Below, piece by piece: positions 1 to 7,939 of a stretch of DNA of 64,000 nucleotides. A model generated the notes under the pieces. The model did not search any database. It had not been told where the DNA came from and saw only the letters and a program-made list of their open reading frames with translations. Origin of the DNA: Streptomyces sp. SA15 (GTDB lineage Bacteria; Actinomycetota; Actinomycetes; Streptomycetales; Streptomycetaceae). Location of the stretch: the NCBI RefSeq assembly GCF_002291145.1, contig NZ_NTGE01000114.1, positions 1 through 64,000 on the forward strand. Reading direction: 5' to 3'. A program made the translations under genes and the position numbers. Position 1 is the first letter of the stretch. The number at the start of each line of letters is the position of its first letter.

Positions 1-1
1 A

Positions 2-1159
2 TCCGAGGGGCCCCGGCGGCTCGCCGCCGCCGTGCGCGACAACACGCACACCGGGCCGCTGCCCGCCCCCACCCGTTCGGCGCCCGCCCTGCGTGCCCTC
101 GACGACGCCCTCCTCCACGCCGCCGAGGCCTTCGACCGGGCCAAGGGGACCGACCTGCACACCCGCAGGCGTACCGCCAGGACCCTGCTGCGCACCGTCT
201 TCGGGGCCGGAGGACGTGAGTACGGCCTCCGCGTCGCCCTCTGCTTCGGGGCCAGCGTGGCCGTGGCCCAGGCCCTGCACCACTCCCGCTGGTCCGGGCA
301 GCACGAGCACTGGTACTGGCTGCCCGCCACCGCCGTCTTCCTCGTCAAGCCCGACCTCGGACCGCTCGCCTCGCGGGTGCTGTGCCGTGCGGCCGGGACC
401 GTCCTCGGAGCCCTCGTCTTCGCCGGGTTCGCCGCCGTGCTGCCCCGGCCGGAGGGGCTCATCGCACTCGTCGCCGTCAGCGGTGCGCTCATTCCCGTCG
501 CCACACGGCACTTCGCCGCGCAGACCGCCGTCGTCACGGTCCTCGTCCTGGCGCTGGTGATGGTCGGCGGGGAGCCGCAGGCGTCTGCCAGCCGGATCGG
601 GGAGACGCTGCTGGCCTGCGCGATCGTGCTGATCGTGGGGCATCTGCCGATGCCGGGGCAGCGGGGTGGAGGCGTGCGCGCCCGGCTGGCTGCCGCGAGC
701 AGCGCCGCTCAGGCGTACCTCGACCACGTCCTGCGCGAGGCCGGCGGGCACGTCATGACCAGCGTCGGCACCAGCACCCCCAAGGCCGGCGTCAGCGCCG
801 GCGCCAAGACCAGTGCCGACATCAGTGTCAACGCGGGCGCTCCGACCCACGCCGACGCCCGCGCCGTCCGCTGGACCCTCCGCCGCGAGGCCTACCGCAC
901 CCTTGCCGAGGCCCGTACCGTCATCTCCCTCGCCTCCGCCGAACTCCCCGCCCTCGCCCGGCACTCGGAAGGCGCGGACGAGATCGTCGCCGTCCTCGAA
1001 CGGCTCGTCGACACGACCACCGCGTGTGCCGTCGACCTCGACGACTCCGGCCGGCTCACGCCCCGGCACACCGAGCGGCTCGCCGAACTCCTCGACGAAC
1101 TCGCGGGGCACCGCGAGCGCGCGGGTCTACGGCTGCCCGAGCTGCCCCTCGCCGTGTAG
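2..1159 (+). CDS. FUSC-family membrane protein (5' end outside window)
   Basis: The reading frame is open from base 2, so the true start lies upstream and only the C-terminal part is here. Several hydrophobic segments (roughly window bases 220-660) include a tract around WYWLPATAVFLVKPDLG that matches the FUSC/YccC-type domain of aromatic-acid or small-molecule efflux proteins. It is followed by a soluble, Ala/Arg-rich helical C-terminal region. The family is thought to act in the inner membrane; the substrate cannot be inferred. The 3' end overlaps the convergent HxlR gene by 33 bp. A GTG at 32 is the first possible start inside the window, but nothing supports it as the real one. Confidence 0.75.
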   Translation, partial: SEGPRRLAAAVRDNTHTGPLPAPTRSAPALRALDDALLHAAEAFDRAKGTDLHTRRRTARTLLRTVFGAGGREYGLRVALCFGASVAVAQALHHSRWSGQHEHWYWLPATAVFLVKPDLGPLASRVLCRAAGTVLGALVFAGFAAVLPRPEGLIALVAVSGALIPVATRHFAAQTAVVTVLVLALVMVGGEPQASASRIGETLLACAIVLIVGHLPMPGQRGGGVRARLAAASSAAQAYLDHVLREAGGHVMTSVGTSTPKAGVSAGAKTSADISVNAGAPTHADARAVRWTLRREAYRTLAEARTVISLASAELPALARHSEGADEIVAVLERLVDTTTACAVDLDDSGRLTPRHTERLAELLDELAGHRERAGLRLPELPLAV

Positions 1160-1666
1160 CCCACCAAGTTGTCCTGCCCCGTCCAGCACCGTGTGCACCA
1201 ACGCGGTCCCCGGCGCTGTCCTGCCACCTGGTCCCGGCGTGTGCCTGACCTCCTCCGGCCGCAGTTCGCCGCCGCAGTGCGAGCACGTCACCCGTGCCTC
1301 CGCTGCGTGCCCGCACGTCTCGTGGACCAGCACCAGCGGTGGGCCCGCCACCGCCCGGTGCCGGTCGCCCCACGTCAGCAACGTCAGGACGACGCCGTAC
1401 AACTCCCTCCCGGCATCCGTCAGTTCGTACTCGTACCGCACCGGACGCTCCTGGTACGCCACCCGCTCCACGACTCCCTCGGCCACCAGGTGGTCGAGCC
1501 GGTCCGCCAGGACATTGGTGGCGATGGCCAGGTCGGCGCGCAGGTCCTCGTAGCGGTTCAGGCCGAGGAAGAGGTCGCGCAGGATGACGACCGTCCACTG
1601 GTCCGCGACCACGGCCGCGGCCCGCGCTACCGAGCAGTGCATCCGCGCGAAACGTTCACCTTTCAT
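1127..1666 (-). CDS. HxlR-family winged-helix transcriptional regulator
   Basis: A 179-aa protein with an HxlR winged helix at about residues 10-100: an N-terminal Cys in MHCSVARA (C11), then DQWTVVILRDLFLG and NVLADRLDHLVAEGVVERV. The C-terminal extension carries CGH (118-120) and CSHC (128-131), suggesting a small metal-binding knuckle. HxlR proteins are dimeric regulators that often sense electrophiles or redox state through the N-terminal Cys. I chose ATG 1666 over an upstream in-frame start at 1696 because the longer form would cover the nearer CTTG-N7-CAAG palindrome. It is divergent from the NTF2-like gene, its most likely target together with itself. Confidence 0.85.
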   Translation of the reverse strand: MKGERFARMHCSVARAAAVVADQWTVVILRDLFLGLNRYEDLRADLAIATNVLADRLDHLVAEGVVERVAYQERPVRYEYELTDAGRELYGVVLTLLTWGDRHRAVAGPPLVLVHETCGHAAEARVTCSHCGGELRPEEVRHTPGPGGRTAPGTALVHTVLDGAGQLGGLHGEGQLGQP

Positions 1667-1680
1667 GCCGCCACGGTAGT

Positions 1681-1742
1681 CCCTTGTAAATCGCAAGGGA
1701 GGGTCCTAGCCTCTCCGTAGAGGGTGACTTGCTAATGACAAG
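1681..1742. promoter_or_regulatory. Pair of CTTG-N7-CAAG palindromes between hxlR and NTF2-like gene
   Basis: Two inverted repeats with identical arms and spacing lie in the divergent promoter region. Site 1 has CTTG at 1683-1686 and CAAG at 1694-1697, extended by CC/GG to CCCTTG...CAAGGG. Site 2 has CTTG at 1728-1731 and CAAG at 1739-1742. The centres are 45 bp apart. Site 1 sits just upstream of the hxlR start and site 2 about 45 bp before the NTF2-like start. That they bind the adjacent HxlR protein is an inference. Confidence 0.6.
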
Positions 1743-1785
1743 CCACCATGGGAGGCAAGCCACCCACCCGGAGTGAGGTGCCCGC

Positions 1786-2217
1786 ATGTACCACGCCATC
1801 GTCCGCCGCAAGGTCCGCAACCTCTGGCGCACCGTCGGCAGCGGCGATGGCGGCTACCGGCAGGCCGTCGCCCTCGCCGCCCCCGACGTGCACTTCCGCT
1901 TCGTCGGCGACACCCCGATGGGTGCCGATCTGCGCGGCCGGGAGGCGTTCGCCGACTGGTTCGAGCGGTTCGAGCGCATGTTTCCCGGGCTCCGGCTGAC
2001 CCTTCAGGACGTCGTCGTCCAGGGCCCGCCCTGGAACACCAGCGTCGTGACGCGGCTGACCGTCCGCGGCACCCTCGCGGACGGCAGCGCGTACGAGAAC
2101 GAGGCCGTGCAGTGGGTACGACTGCGCTGGGGGCGCATGGTCGAGGACACGGTCCTGGAGGACACGCTGCGGCTCGACCAGGCGTACCGGAAGCAGACAG
2201 CGGCTCGCGCTAGCTGA
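1786..2217 (+). CDS. NTF2-like / SnoaL-like protein
   Basis: A 143-aa protein of the size and pattern of the SnoaL-like NTF2 superfamily: an N-terminal helical part (MYHAIVRRKVRNLWRTVG), then a cone-type beta sheet with F.FVGDTPMGADLRGREAFADWFERF and a late W.RLRWGRMVEDTVLEDT strand pair. Members are ligand-binding proteins, isomerases or hydrolases, and the fold alone does not give the substrate. A GTGAGGTG Shine-Dalgarno-like stretch precedes the ATG. It is transcribed away from the HxlR regulator and its 3' end overlaps the convergent EEP gene by 8 bp. Its likely inducer is whatever the HxlR protein senses. Confidence 0.75.
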   Translation: MYHAIVRRKVRNLWRTVGSGDGGYRQAVALAAPDVHFRFVGDTPMGADLRGREAFADWFERFERMFPGLRLTLQDVVVQGPPWNTSVVTRLTVRGTLADGSAYENEAVQWVRLRWGRMVEDTVLEDTLRLDQAYRKQTAARAS

Positions 2218-3160
2218 TCCGCACCCACACCGGTGCGTGATCCGACCCCGCCGCCCCCCGCCGCTCATCCGGATCGGCCCCCACCGACGGCAGCCGTGGC
2301 ATCCCCTCGTCGGGCAGCCCCGTCCCCGCCTCCGTCACCCGGTGCACCAGGCGGTGGCTGACCAGGACGTGGTCGATCAGTTCGCGGCGCCCGGAGTTGA
2401 CGCGGGAGTAGCGCCGCTCGGCGGGGATGAGCGGGGCCACGTTCCACAGGCGGGTCGCGTCGCCCTTGTCGGGCGCCTCGTACCCGGGTGTGCCGATCTC
2501 GGAGCCGGGCGGGCCGAGCAGGATCTGCGTGGTCGCCGCCTGCACCTCGTCGTTCAGGTCGCCCAGTATCGCGACGTCCCGGGCGCGCCCGTCACCGGCC
2601 AGCAGCCCGTCGGCGAGTGCGCGCAGCGCCGTCGCCTCGGCCGTCCGTCGGTACAGGGCGTACGCGCCGTACCGCGCCCGCTCGCCCTCGTCGCGCGGCT
2701 GGAACCGCCCGCGCGGATACGACAGCAGCTTCGACTTCAGGTGCGCGACCGCCACCCGCAACGGCCCGCCTCCGGTCGCCGCCTCCACCGCCAGGAAGCC
2801 CCGACCCGACTCCGCCACCGACACCCCCTCGTCGTCCGCTTGCACCGGTCGCAGTTTCTCCGGGAACGCGCTGGTGTCGGACAGCACCTCGAACGACGTA
2901 CGACCGAGGAAGCCGACCCGGATGCCCCGGCTGTCCGCGCGCCGGGACAGGGCCAGATGCCAGTCGCCGTCCAGCATCCCGGCCAGGTCCCGCAGCGCCT
3001 CGGGCTCGCCGACCTCCTGGAGGCCGAGCAGCGTCGGGTCGAGTCGGTTGATCACGTCGGCGAGGGCGGCCAGCTTCGTCTCGTAGGCGGCCTTGTCCTT
3101 GGGGCCGAACGGGACGCCGGGCCGGTACAGGTTCTCCAGGTTCCAGGTGCCTATGAGCAT
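2210..3160 (-). CDS. Endonuclease/exonuclease/phosphatase (EEP) family hydrolase
   Basis: A 316-aa protein with the ordered EEP motifs: GTWNLEN (N7), LLGLQEV (E49), a central LKSK, GDLNDE, then ELIDHVLVS and a terminal SDHAPVWV. These supply the metal-binding and catalytic residues of the DNase I/exonuclease III/phosphodiesterase superfamily. The substrate could be nucleic acid, a phospholipid headgroup or another phosphodiester; the sequence does not decide. No signal peptide is seen from this start, so it is predicted cytoplasmic. The start at 3160 is supported by GGAAGGAG just upstream; a longer open frame to 3397 has no domain content and is rejected. Divergent from the amidohydrolase. 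Confidence 0.82.
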   Translation of the reverse strand: MLIGTWNLENLYRPGVPFGPKDKAAYETKLAALADVINRLDPTLLGLQEVGEPEALRDLAGMLDGDWHLALSRRADSRGIRVGFLGRTSFEVLSDTSAFPEKLRPVQADDEGVSVAESGRGFLAVEAATGGGPLRVAVAHLKSKLLSYPRGRFQPRDEGERARYGAYALYRRTAEATALRALADGLLAGDGRARDVAILGDLNDEVQAATTQILLGPPGSEIGTPGYEAPDKGDATRLWNVAPLIPAERRYSRVNSGRRELIDHVLVSHRLVHRVTEAGTGLPDEGMPRLPSVGADPDERRGAAGSDHAPVWVRIS

Positions 3161-3275
3161 GCCGGGCTCCTTCCGGAAGCCGTCGGGCAGCGGGCGGTGG
3201 TGAGGCCAGGGTGCCCGTACGGGCCGCCCCGGGACAGAGCCGCGACGGGATGCGCGGTTCGGCTCACGCGAGCCC

Positions 3276-4709
3276 ATGACGGCGTCGTACGTTGGCGTGA
3301 TGACGCCGTCTCCCGCAGAGAACGCCGCAGAGAACGCCGCAGAGAAAGCCGCCCGGAACGCCGAAGCAGTGGCCGATCTCATCATCACCGGCTGCACCGT
3401 CCTCGTGCATGACGAGCAGGAGCGGATCGGGTTCGAAGAGGACGCCGCGATCGTCGTACGGGACGGAGTCGTTCAGTCCGTGACGACCGCGGCCGCGGTG
3501 GTGAACCGCCCTGCCGCCGAGCGCATCGACGCGCGCGGCCAGGTCGCCATGCCGGGCCTGATCAACTGCCACACCCACGCCCCCATGGTCGCCCTGCGGG
3601 GTCTCGCCGAGGACCTGCCGACCGAGGAGTGGTTCAACGACGTCGTCTGGCCTGTGGAGTCCAACCTCACGGAGAAGGACGTGGAGCTGGGGGCGCGACT
3701 CGCCTGCGCCGAGATGATCCGCGGCGGTGTCACCTGCTTCGCGGACCACTACTTCAGCATGGACGCGGTCGCCGCCGTCGTCGCCGAATGCGGGATGCGG
3801 GCGCATCTGGGCGAGGCCTACTTCTCCTCCCAGGGGTCCGAAGGGCGGGAGAAGTCATTGGAGTTCGCCCTACGGCACCGTGGTGGCGCCGACGGCCGCA
3901 TCACCACCGCCCTCGCCCCGCACGCCCCCTACACCGTCGACGACGCCGACCTCACCGCCACCGCCCGACTCGCCCGCGAGCACGGCCTCCCCGTGCACCT
4001 CCACGCCTCCGAGAACCGCGACCAGACCGACACCAGCCTCGCCCGGCACGGCGTCACCCCGATCGAGGTCCTTCAGCGCACCGGAATCCTCGACACCGAC
4101 GTGCTCATCGCGCACGGCACCGGCATCGTCGAACGCGACCTGCCCGTCCTCGAAAGCGCCGCCGGTTGTACGACCGTCGCCAGTGCGCCGCGCGGCTACC
4201 TCAAGTTCGCCTGGCCCACCACCACACCGGTCCGCGCCTTGCACGACCTCGGCATCCCCGTCGGACTCGCCACGGACGGCGCCGCCTCCAACAACTCCCT
4301 CGACGTATGGGAGTCGATGGCGCTCACCGCCCTGATCCAGAAGTCCACGACGGGCGACCCGCGCTGGCTGACGTCCCGTCAAGCCCTGCACCATGCAACT
4401 CTGCAGAGCGCCCTAGCGGTCGGCCTCGGCGACCGCGTCGGCAGCATCGCCCCGGGCCGCCGCGCCGACCTCGTCCTCGTCGACCTCACCGGTCCGCACA
4501 CCCAGCCCGTCCACGACCTCGCCGCGACCCTCGTACACAGCGCCCGCTCCTCCGACGTCCGCACCACGATCGTCGACGGACGGATCCTGATGCGCGACCG
4601 CCGGCTGCTGACGATCGATGTGCCGGCGGTGGTGGGGGAGTTGGGGGAGCGGCTGCCCGCCCTCGTGGACCGCAGCCACGGCAAACGCATTCAGGACTAC
4701 GACACATAG
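3276..4709 (+). CDS. Amidohydrolase (TRZ/ATZ/MtaD-like metal-dependent deaminase)
   Basis: A 477-aa metallo-dependent hydrolase: composite N-terminal beta region with GLINCHTHAPM (His99, His101), then HLHASEN, HGTGI and ATDGAASNN, the metal and catalytic positions of the S-adenosylhomocysteine/5'-methylthioadenosine deaminase and chlorohydrolase branch. The likely reaction is hydrolytic deamination of an aminopurine-like ring. ATG 3276 is given, but ATG 3300 may be real: TACGTT at 3288-3293 lies 6 nt before it, as in leaderless genes. The first 35 residues include a 12-bp repeat (CCGCAGAGAACG, two exact copies and one variant, 3313-3348), an Ala/Glu/Asn tail outside the conserved domain, which also favours the later start. 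Confidence 0.85.
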   Translation: MTASYVGVMTPSPAENAAENAAEKAARNAEAVADLIITGCTVLVHDEQERIGFEEDAAIVVRDGVVQSVTTAAAVVNRPAAERIDARGQVAMPGLINCHTHAPMVALRGLAEDLPTEEWFNDVVWPVESNLTEKDVELGARLACAEMIRGGVTCFADHYFSMDAVAAVVAECGMRAHLGEAYFSSQGSEGREKSLEFALRHRGGADGRITTALAPHAPYTVDDADLTATARLAREHGLPVHLHASENRDQTDTSLARHGVTPIEVLQRTGILDTDVLIAHGTGIVERDLPVLESAAGCTTVASAPRGYLKFAWPTTTPVRALHDLGIPVGLATDGAASNNSLDVWESMALTALIQKSTTGDPRWLTSRQALHHATLQSALAVGLGDRVGSIAPGRRADLVLVDLTGPHTQPVHDLAATLVHSARSSDVRTTIVDGRILMRDRRLLTIDVPAVVGELGERLPALVDRSHGKRIQDYDT

Positions 4710-4736
4710 GCCCGGCGGCTACACAGGACTACGAGC

Positions 4737-4985
4737 TACGCGGCACCCCTCCCCATCACCGTCATCTGCGACCTCCTCGGCGTCCCCGACGCTCACCGCC
4801 GGGTCTTCCACACCTACTCGACGTACGAGCGCGGCCTGGACGGGCTCGGCTCGACCACCAGCCTGCTGGACCTCACCGCGCTGGGACGGCAGGAGGAGTG
4901 GGAGGAACCCGAGGGGCGGGCGTCGGCTCTGGGGGCGCCCGCGGGCAGCGAGGGCATCCGATATCACGATGAGTACGAGGAGTGA
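4737..4985 (+). pseudogene. Cytochrome P450 fragment (remnant)
   Basis: Directly after the amidohydrolase stop, and in the same frame, the sequence reads YAAPLPITVICDLLGVPDAH followed by RRVFHTYSTYERGLDG. This matches the conserved stretch before the I helix in bacterial class I P450s. It runs into low-information sequence and stops at 4983. No N-terminal part, I-helix acid/Thr pair, ExxR or haem-binding Cys motif is found nearby in any frame. The 11-bp sequence CAGGACTACGA occurs at 4692-4702 and again at 4724-4734, flanking the junction, which suggests a deletion by short-repeat recombination. It is not expected to give a functional enzyme. Confidence 0.6.
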
Positions 4986-5009
4986 TACGGAAAGTGATCG
5001 AGATTGTCG

Positions 5010-5033
5010 TATAGTGACAGGGTCCTCACCCTG
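5010..5033 (+). promoter_or_regulatory. Candidate promoter/operator upstream of 61-aa gene
   Basis: A TATAGT -10-like hexamer (5010-5015) is followed at once by a perfect 6-bp inverted repeat, CAGGGT-CCTC-ACCCTG (5018-5033). It lies about 110 bp before the 61-aa ORF. No good -35 hexamer is seen at 17-18 bp. The dyad could be an operator over the transcription start or a terminator-like hairpin. Confidence 0.3.
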
Positions 5034-5139
5034 TGCGGTGAACGAGTGTCAACTACGTCTCAGTACAGCAACTGAGCGAGGCGTTCGGCCGCCGGAAGGC
5101 GTTAACTCCTACAAGTACAACGCTTTCTGGAGGTGCAGG

Positions 5140-5325
5140 ATGGTGAACGGGCGAACAGTGCTCGAACGCTTTCCCGCAGGTGGGCCGCGAGGCTCGTGGC
5201 CGGCGGAGGAGTTCGCGCACGCGCGACGTCTGGAAGGGCTGCCCGCGGAGGTCGTCATGGACCTCTCGACGGACATGTTCCTGGTGATCGTCCGCAGCGG
5301 CGAGACAGCCGACGCGGCGGCCTGA
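5140..5325 (+). CDS. Small hypothetical protein, 61 aa
   Basis: The ORF starts at ATG 5140 behind GGAGGTGCAGG, a good ribosome-binding site. The product (MVNGRTVLERFPAGGPRGSWPAEEFAHARR..., ending in an Asp/Ala tail) is soluble and mixed alpha/beta in character, with a hydrophobic VVMDLSTDMFLVIV core. I recognise it only as a type of short conserved Streptomyces protein without assigned function. Codon usage fits the host. It ends 3 bp before the end of the convergent ABC exporter gene. It is not similar to the P450 remnant upstream. Confidence 0.65.
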   Translation: MVNGRTVLERFPAGGPRGSWPAEEFAHARRLEGLPAEVVMDLSTDMFLVIVRSGETADAAA

Positions 5326-5328
5326 TGG

Positions 5329-7377
5329 TCAGCCCGCCTTCGGGGCGGGCACCTTCGCCGTTGCCCCGGAAGCGGGCACCTTCGCCTTCGTCCCCGAAGC
5401 GGGTACCTTCGTCGTGAACTGCTCCGCCTGGAGCGAGTACAGCTCCGCGTAGACCCCGCCGGTGGCGAGCAGCTCCTCGGGTGTGCCGGACTCCACCAGT
5501 CGGCCCTGGTCCAGGACGTGCACCAGGTCCGCATGGCGTACGGACGCCAGTCGGTGGGTGATGAGGATGACCGTCTGGCCGGTGCCGGCCAGGGCGCGGA
5601 TCTTCTCGAAGACCTCCAGCTCGGCCCGGGCGTCCAGGGCGGCCGTCGGCTCGTCCACGATCAGGATGCGGCCGCGCCGGTACGCCGCCCGGGCGATGCC
5701 GAGCCGCTGCCACTGGCCGCCGGACAACTCGTGCCCGCCGCTGAAGTTGCGGGCCAGCAGGGTGTCCAGGCCACGCGGCAGATCCCTGACCACGTCCTCG
5801 GCCCCGGCCTCCGCGACCGCCTCCGTCACCCGCTCGTCCGTGAGCGGCACCGAAGAGCGGCCGACCGCCACGTTGACGCGGGCCGTGAACGGCCACCGCT
5901 TGAAGTCCTGGGCGACCATCGCGACGCGCTCCGCGAGCAGATGCCGGTCCGCGCTCGCCGCGTCCACGTCGTCCCACAGGATCCGGCCGCGGTCGGGGGC
6001 GTACAGCCCGGCCAGCAGTTTGACCAGGGTCGTCTTGCCGGAGCCGTTCTCGCCGACCAGCGCGACGATCTTGCCGAGCGGCACAGTGAGCGTCACGTCG
6101 TCGAGGGCGGGGCGCGCCGCGTCACCCGGGTAGGTGAAGCTGACGTTCTCGAACCGGATCTCGCGCGGGTCATCCGGCAGAGCCGCCCCGCCCACTGGAA
6201 TCGCCCGCTCCGCCGCCTCCGCGTACAGCCGCTGGAGGTCGCCGACGAACAGCGCCTCCTCGTGCAGGGCGTTCACCTCCACCACCAGGGTGTCCAGGCT
6301 CTGCGAACCCGTGCGGATGGCGATCACGGCCGTACCCGCCACCGACAGCGCCATCGCGCCCGCCAGCAGCAGCCCGCCCAGCGTCGCGTACGTCGCCGCC
6401 GTCGCCAGGCCCGTCCAGGCCGCCGCGATCAGACCCGTACGGGCCGCCAGCCGGGCCAGACGGGCCTGCTCCGCCTCCGCCGTCTCCGACATCGCACGGA
6501 AGTGACGCAGCAGGAACGGGCCCACCCCGTGCACACGGATCTCGGGCGCCGCCTCGGGCTCGATCAGCAGGGCGCCCAGCAGCCGGCCCGCGCGCGCGTG
6601 CTGCACCCAGGCGTGGAAGGACTCGTAACGCCGGCGCGCTATCGTCAGCGCGCTCCAGGCACTCGGCAGGGTCATCGTCACCAGCAGCGGCAGCAGCGCC
6701 GGGTGCAGCACGGTCAGCACGCCCGCCGCCGCGATCAGCGAGATCATCGCGTTCACCACACGTGTGGCGTACGAGATCATCCGCCGGGCGGAGGCGGCGC
6801 CGTACTGTGCGGTGTCCAGCAGCTTGTGGAAGGCATGGTCCTCGATCGCGGCCAGCTCCACGGTCGCCGCCCGCTCCAGATAGCGCTCGGTCGCCACCCG
6901 CTCCACCTTGGGCTCCAGACGCCCGGTGGCGTACGTGGACGCGGCCCGCAGCAGCGCCCCGACCAGCATCACGGCGGCCATCACGACCAAGGCGGGGACG
7001 GCGCCGCGCAACCGGTCCTCCAGCGTGCCGTCGCCGATCAGCCGGCCGAGCACGCTGTTGACCGCGAGCAGGCTCACCGCCTGGGCGACCCCCCGGCCGA
7101 CCTCGGCGGCCACCACGGTCCGCGCGGCGCGCCGGTCCGCCTGCCAGGCGAGCCGGAAGCTGGCCGTCAGCAGGGCCGGGAGCCGGGTCACCATGGCCCG
7201 GAAGTTCAGCTCCAGGAAGGCGTCGGCGTGCGAGTTCCAGCCCATGTCGTAACGCAACGGGCCGCCGAAGAGCAGCCGCTCCGACTCGGACATCTGCGGC
7301 TGCGCCGAGTTCCTTCTCTTCTCCCGCTTGGCCCCGCCCCTCTTCTCCCGCCTGGCCCCGCCCCGCTTCTTCCCCAC
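5329..7377 (-). CDS. ABC exporter, fused permease and ATPase
   Basis: A 682-aa half-size type I exporter. Residues about 60-390 form the membrane domain, and the ATPase follows with Walker A GENGSGKTT (442-450), signature LSGGQ (551-555), Walker B ILIVDEP (571-577) and the H-loop in THRL near 608. It would act as a homodimer or with an unseen partner to extrude an unknown lipid, peptide or drug. The start is GTG 7377, behind GGGGGAGG. Oddities are a basic N-terminal tail with repeated RREKR/KREKR and a C-terminal tail of three KVPA-type repeats, both outside the conserved domains and both encoded by short DNA repeats. Transcribed alone. Confidence 0.9.
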   Translation of the reverse strand: MGKKRGGARREKRGGAKREKRRNSAQPQMSESERLLFGGPLRYDMGWNSHADAFLELNFRAMVTRLPALLTASFRLAWQADRRAARTVVAAEVGRGVAQAVSLLAVNSVLGRLIGDGTLEDRLRGAVPALVVMAAVMLVGALLRAASTYATGRLEPKVERVATERYLERAATVELAAIEDHAFHKLLDTAQYGAASARRMISYATRVVNAMISLIAAAGVLTVLHPALLPLLVTMTLPSAWSALTIARRRYESFHAWVQHARAGRLLGALLIEPEAAPEIRVHGVGPFLLRHFRAMSETAEAEQARLARLAARTGLIAAAWTGLATAATYATLGGLLLAGAMALSVAGTAVIAIRTGSQSLDTLVVEVNALHEEALFVGDLQRLYAEAAERAIPVGGAALPDDPREIRFENVSFTYPGDAARPALDDVTLTVPLGKIVALVGENGSGKTTLVKLLAGLYAPDRGRILWDDVDAASADRHLLAERVAMVAQDFKRWPFTARVNVAVGRSSVPLTDERVTEAVAEAGAEDVVRDLPRGLDTLLARNFSGGHELSGGQWQRLGIARAAYRRGRILIVDEPTAALDARAELEVFEKIRALAGTGQTVILITHRLASVRHADLVHVLDQGRLVESGTPEELLATGGVYAELYSLQAEQFTTKVPASGTKAKVPASGATAKVPAPKAG

Positions 7378-7501
7378 CCGTGACCTCCCCCGATCCCGAT
7401 CGTGGACGAACGGCCACTATCGCGGGGCGGACTTCTGCGGGGCAGGGCGCAAGCCGGAGCGACGGGAGCGCGCGGGCGCACGACCGGTGAGAGGCGCCGG
7501 C

Positions 7502-7939
7502 TTACGCGCTGACCGGTCGTGACCAGGTAGGAGGCGTGCCGGTCGCCCGGCACAGGGCGAGGTACAGCGGTATCGGCGGGGTGTACGGAAGCGTGCCGTC
7601 CGGCCGGTGGATCAAGCCGGGGAGGCCCGGGGCGTCCAGGACGACCGCTCCGGCGGCGTACCGCGCGGGGGCGGGCCACTCCAGGGCGTAGTCCGAGTCC
7701 GACGGAACGATCCACCACCAGTGCGTCTCGTTGGCGTAGACGCACCCCACCCGCGGCAGCCGGGGCATCACCAGAGGACCGAAGTGGGCGGGCACCGCCA
7801 CCGCGTCGCAGCCCATCGGGGCCGTCATGCCTTCGGGCACGGACAGTCGCCGGGGGGCTGCCGGGGCGTGCAGGCCGCGTCGGAGGCGGACCAGCGTGTC
7901 CAGGTTCAGCACCTGGCCGCCGCCAGGCCCAGGCCTCAC
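7502..7939 (-). CDS. Hypothetical protein coupled to anti-sigma-like ATPase
   Basis: The product contains LNLDTLVRLRRGLHAP, VPAHFGPLVMPRLPRVGCVYANETHWWWIVP and a C-terminal block about a two-carbon-sugar-free, Pro-rich surface (HRPDGTLPYTPP). It resembles the short Streptomyces proteins regularly found beside HATPase_c_2 genes; its function is unknown. The start is uncertain. GTG 7939 overlaps the upstream stop as GTGA, favouring translational coupling, while GTG 7912 begins right at the conserved region. No signal peptide or membrane segment is seen. It probably works with the ATPase encoded immediately upstream, as the overlap implies co-expression. Confidence 0.6.
   Translation of the reverse strand: MRPGPGGGQVLNLDTLVRLRRGLHAPAAPRRLSVPEGMTAPMGCDAVAVPAHFGPLVMPRLPRVGCVYANETHWWWIVPSDSDYALEWPAPARYAAGAVVLDAPGLPGLIHRPDGTLPYTPPIPLYLALCRATGTPPTWSRPVSA

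Noticed and set aside
3160..3397. N-terminal extension of the EEP hydrolase
   Set aside because: The extension overlaps the amidohydrolase 5' end and has an FSAAFSAAFSA string from the antisense of a short repeat; ATG 3160 has a good ribosome site.
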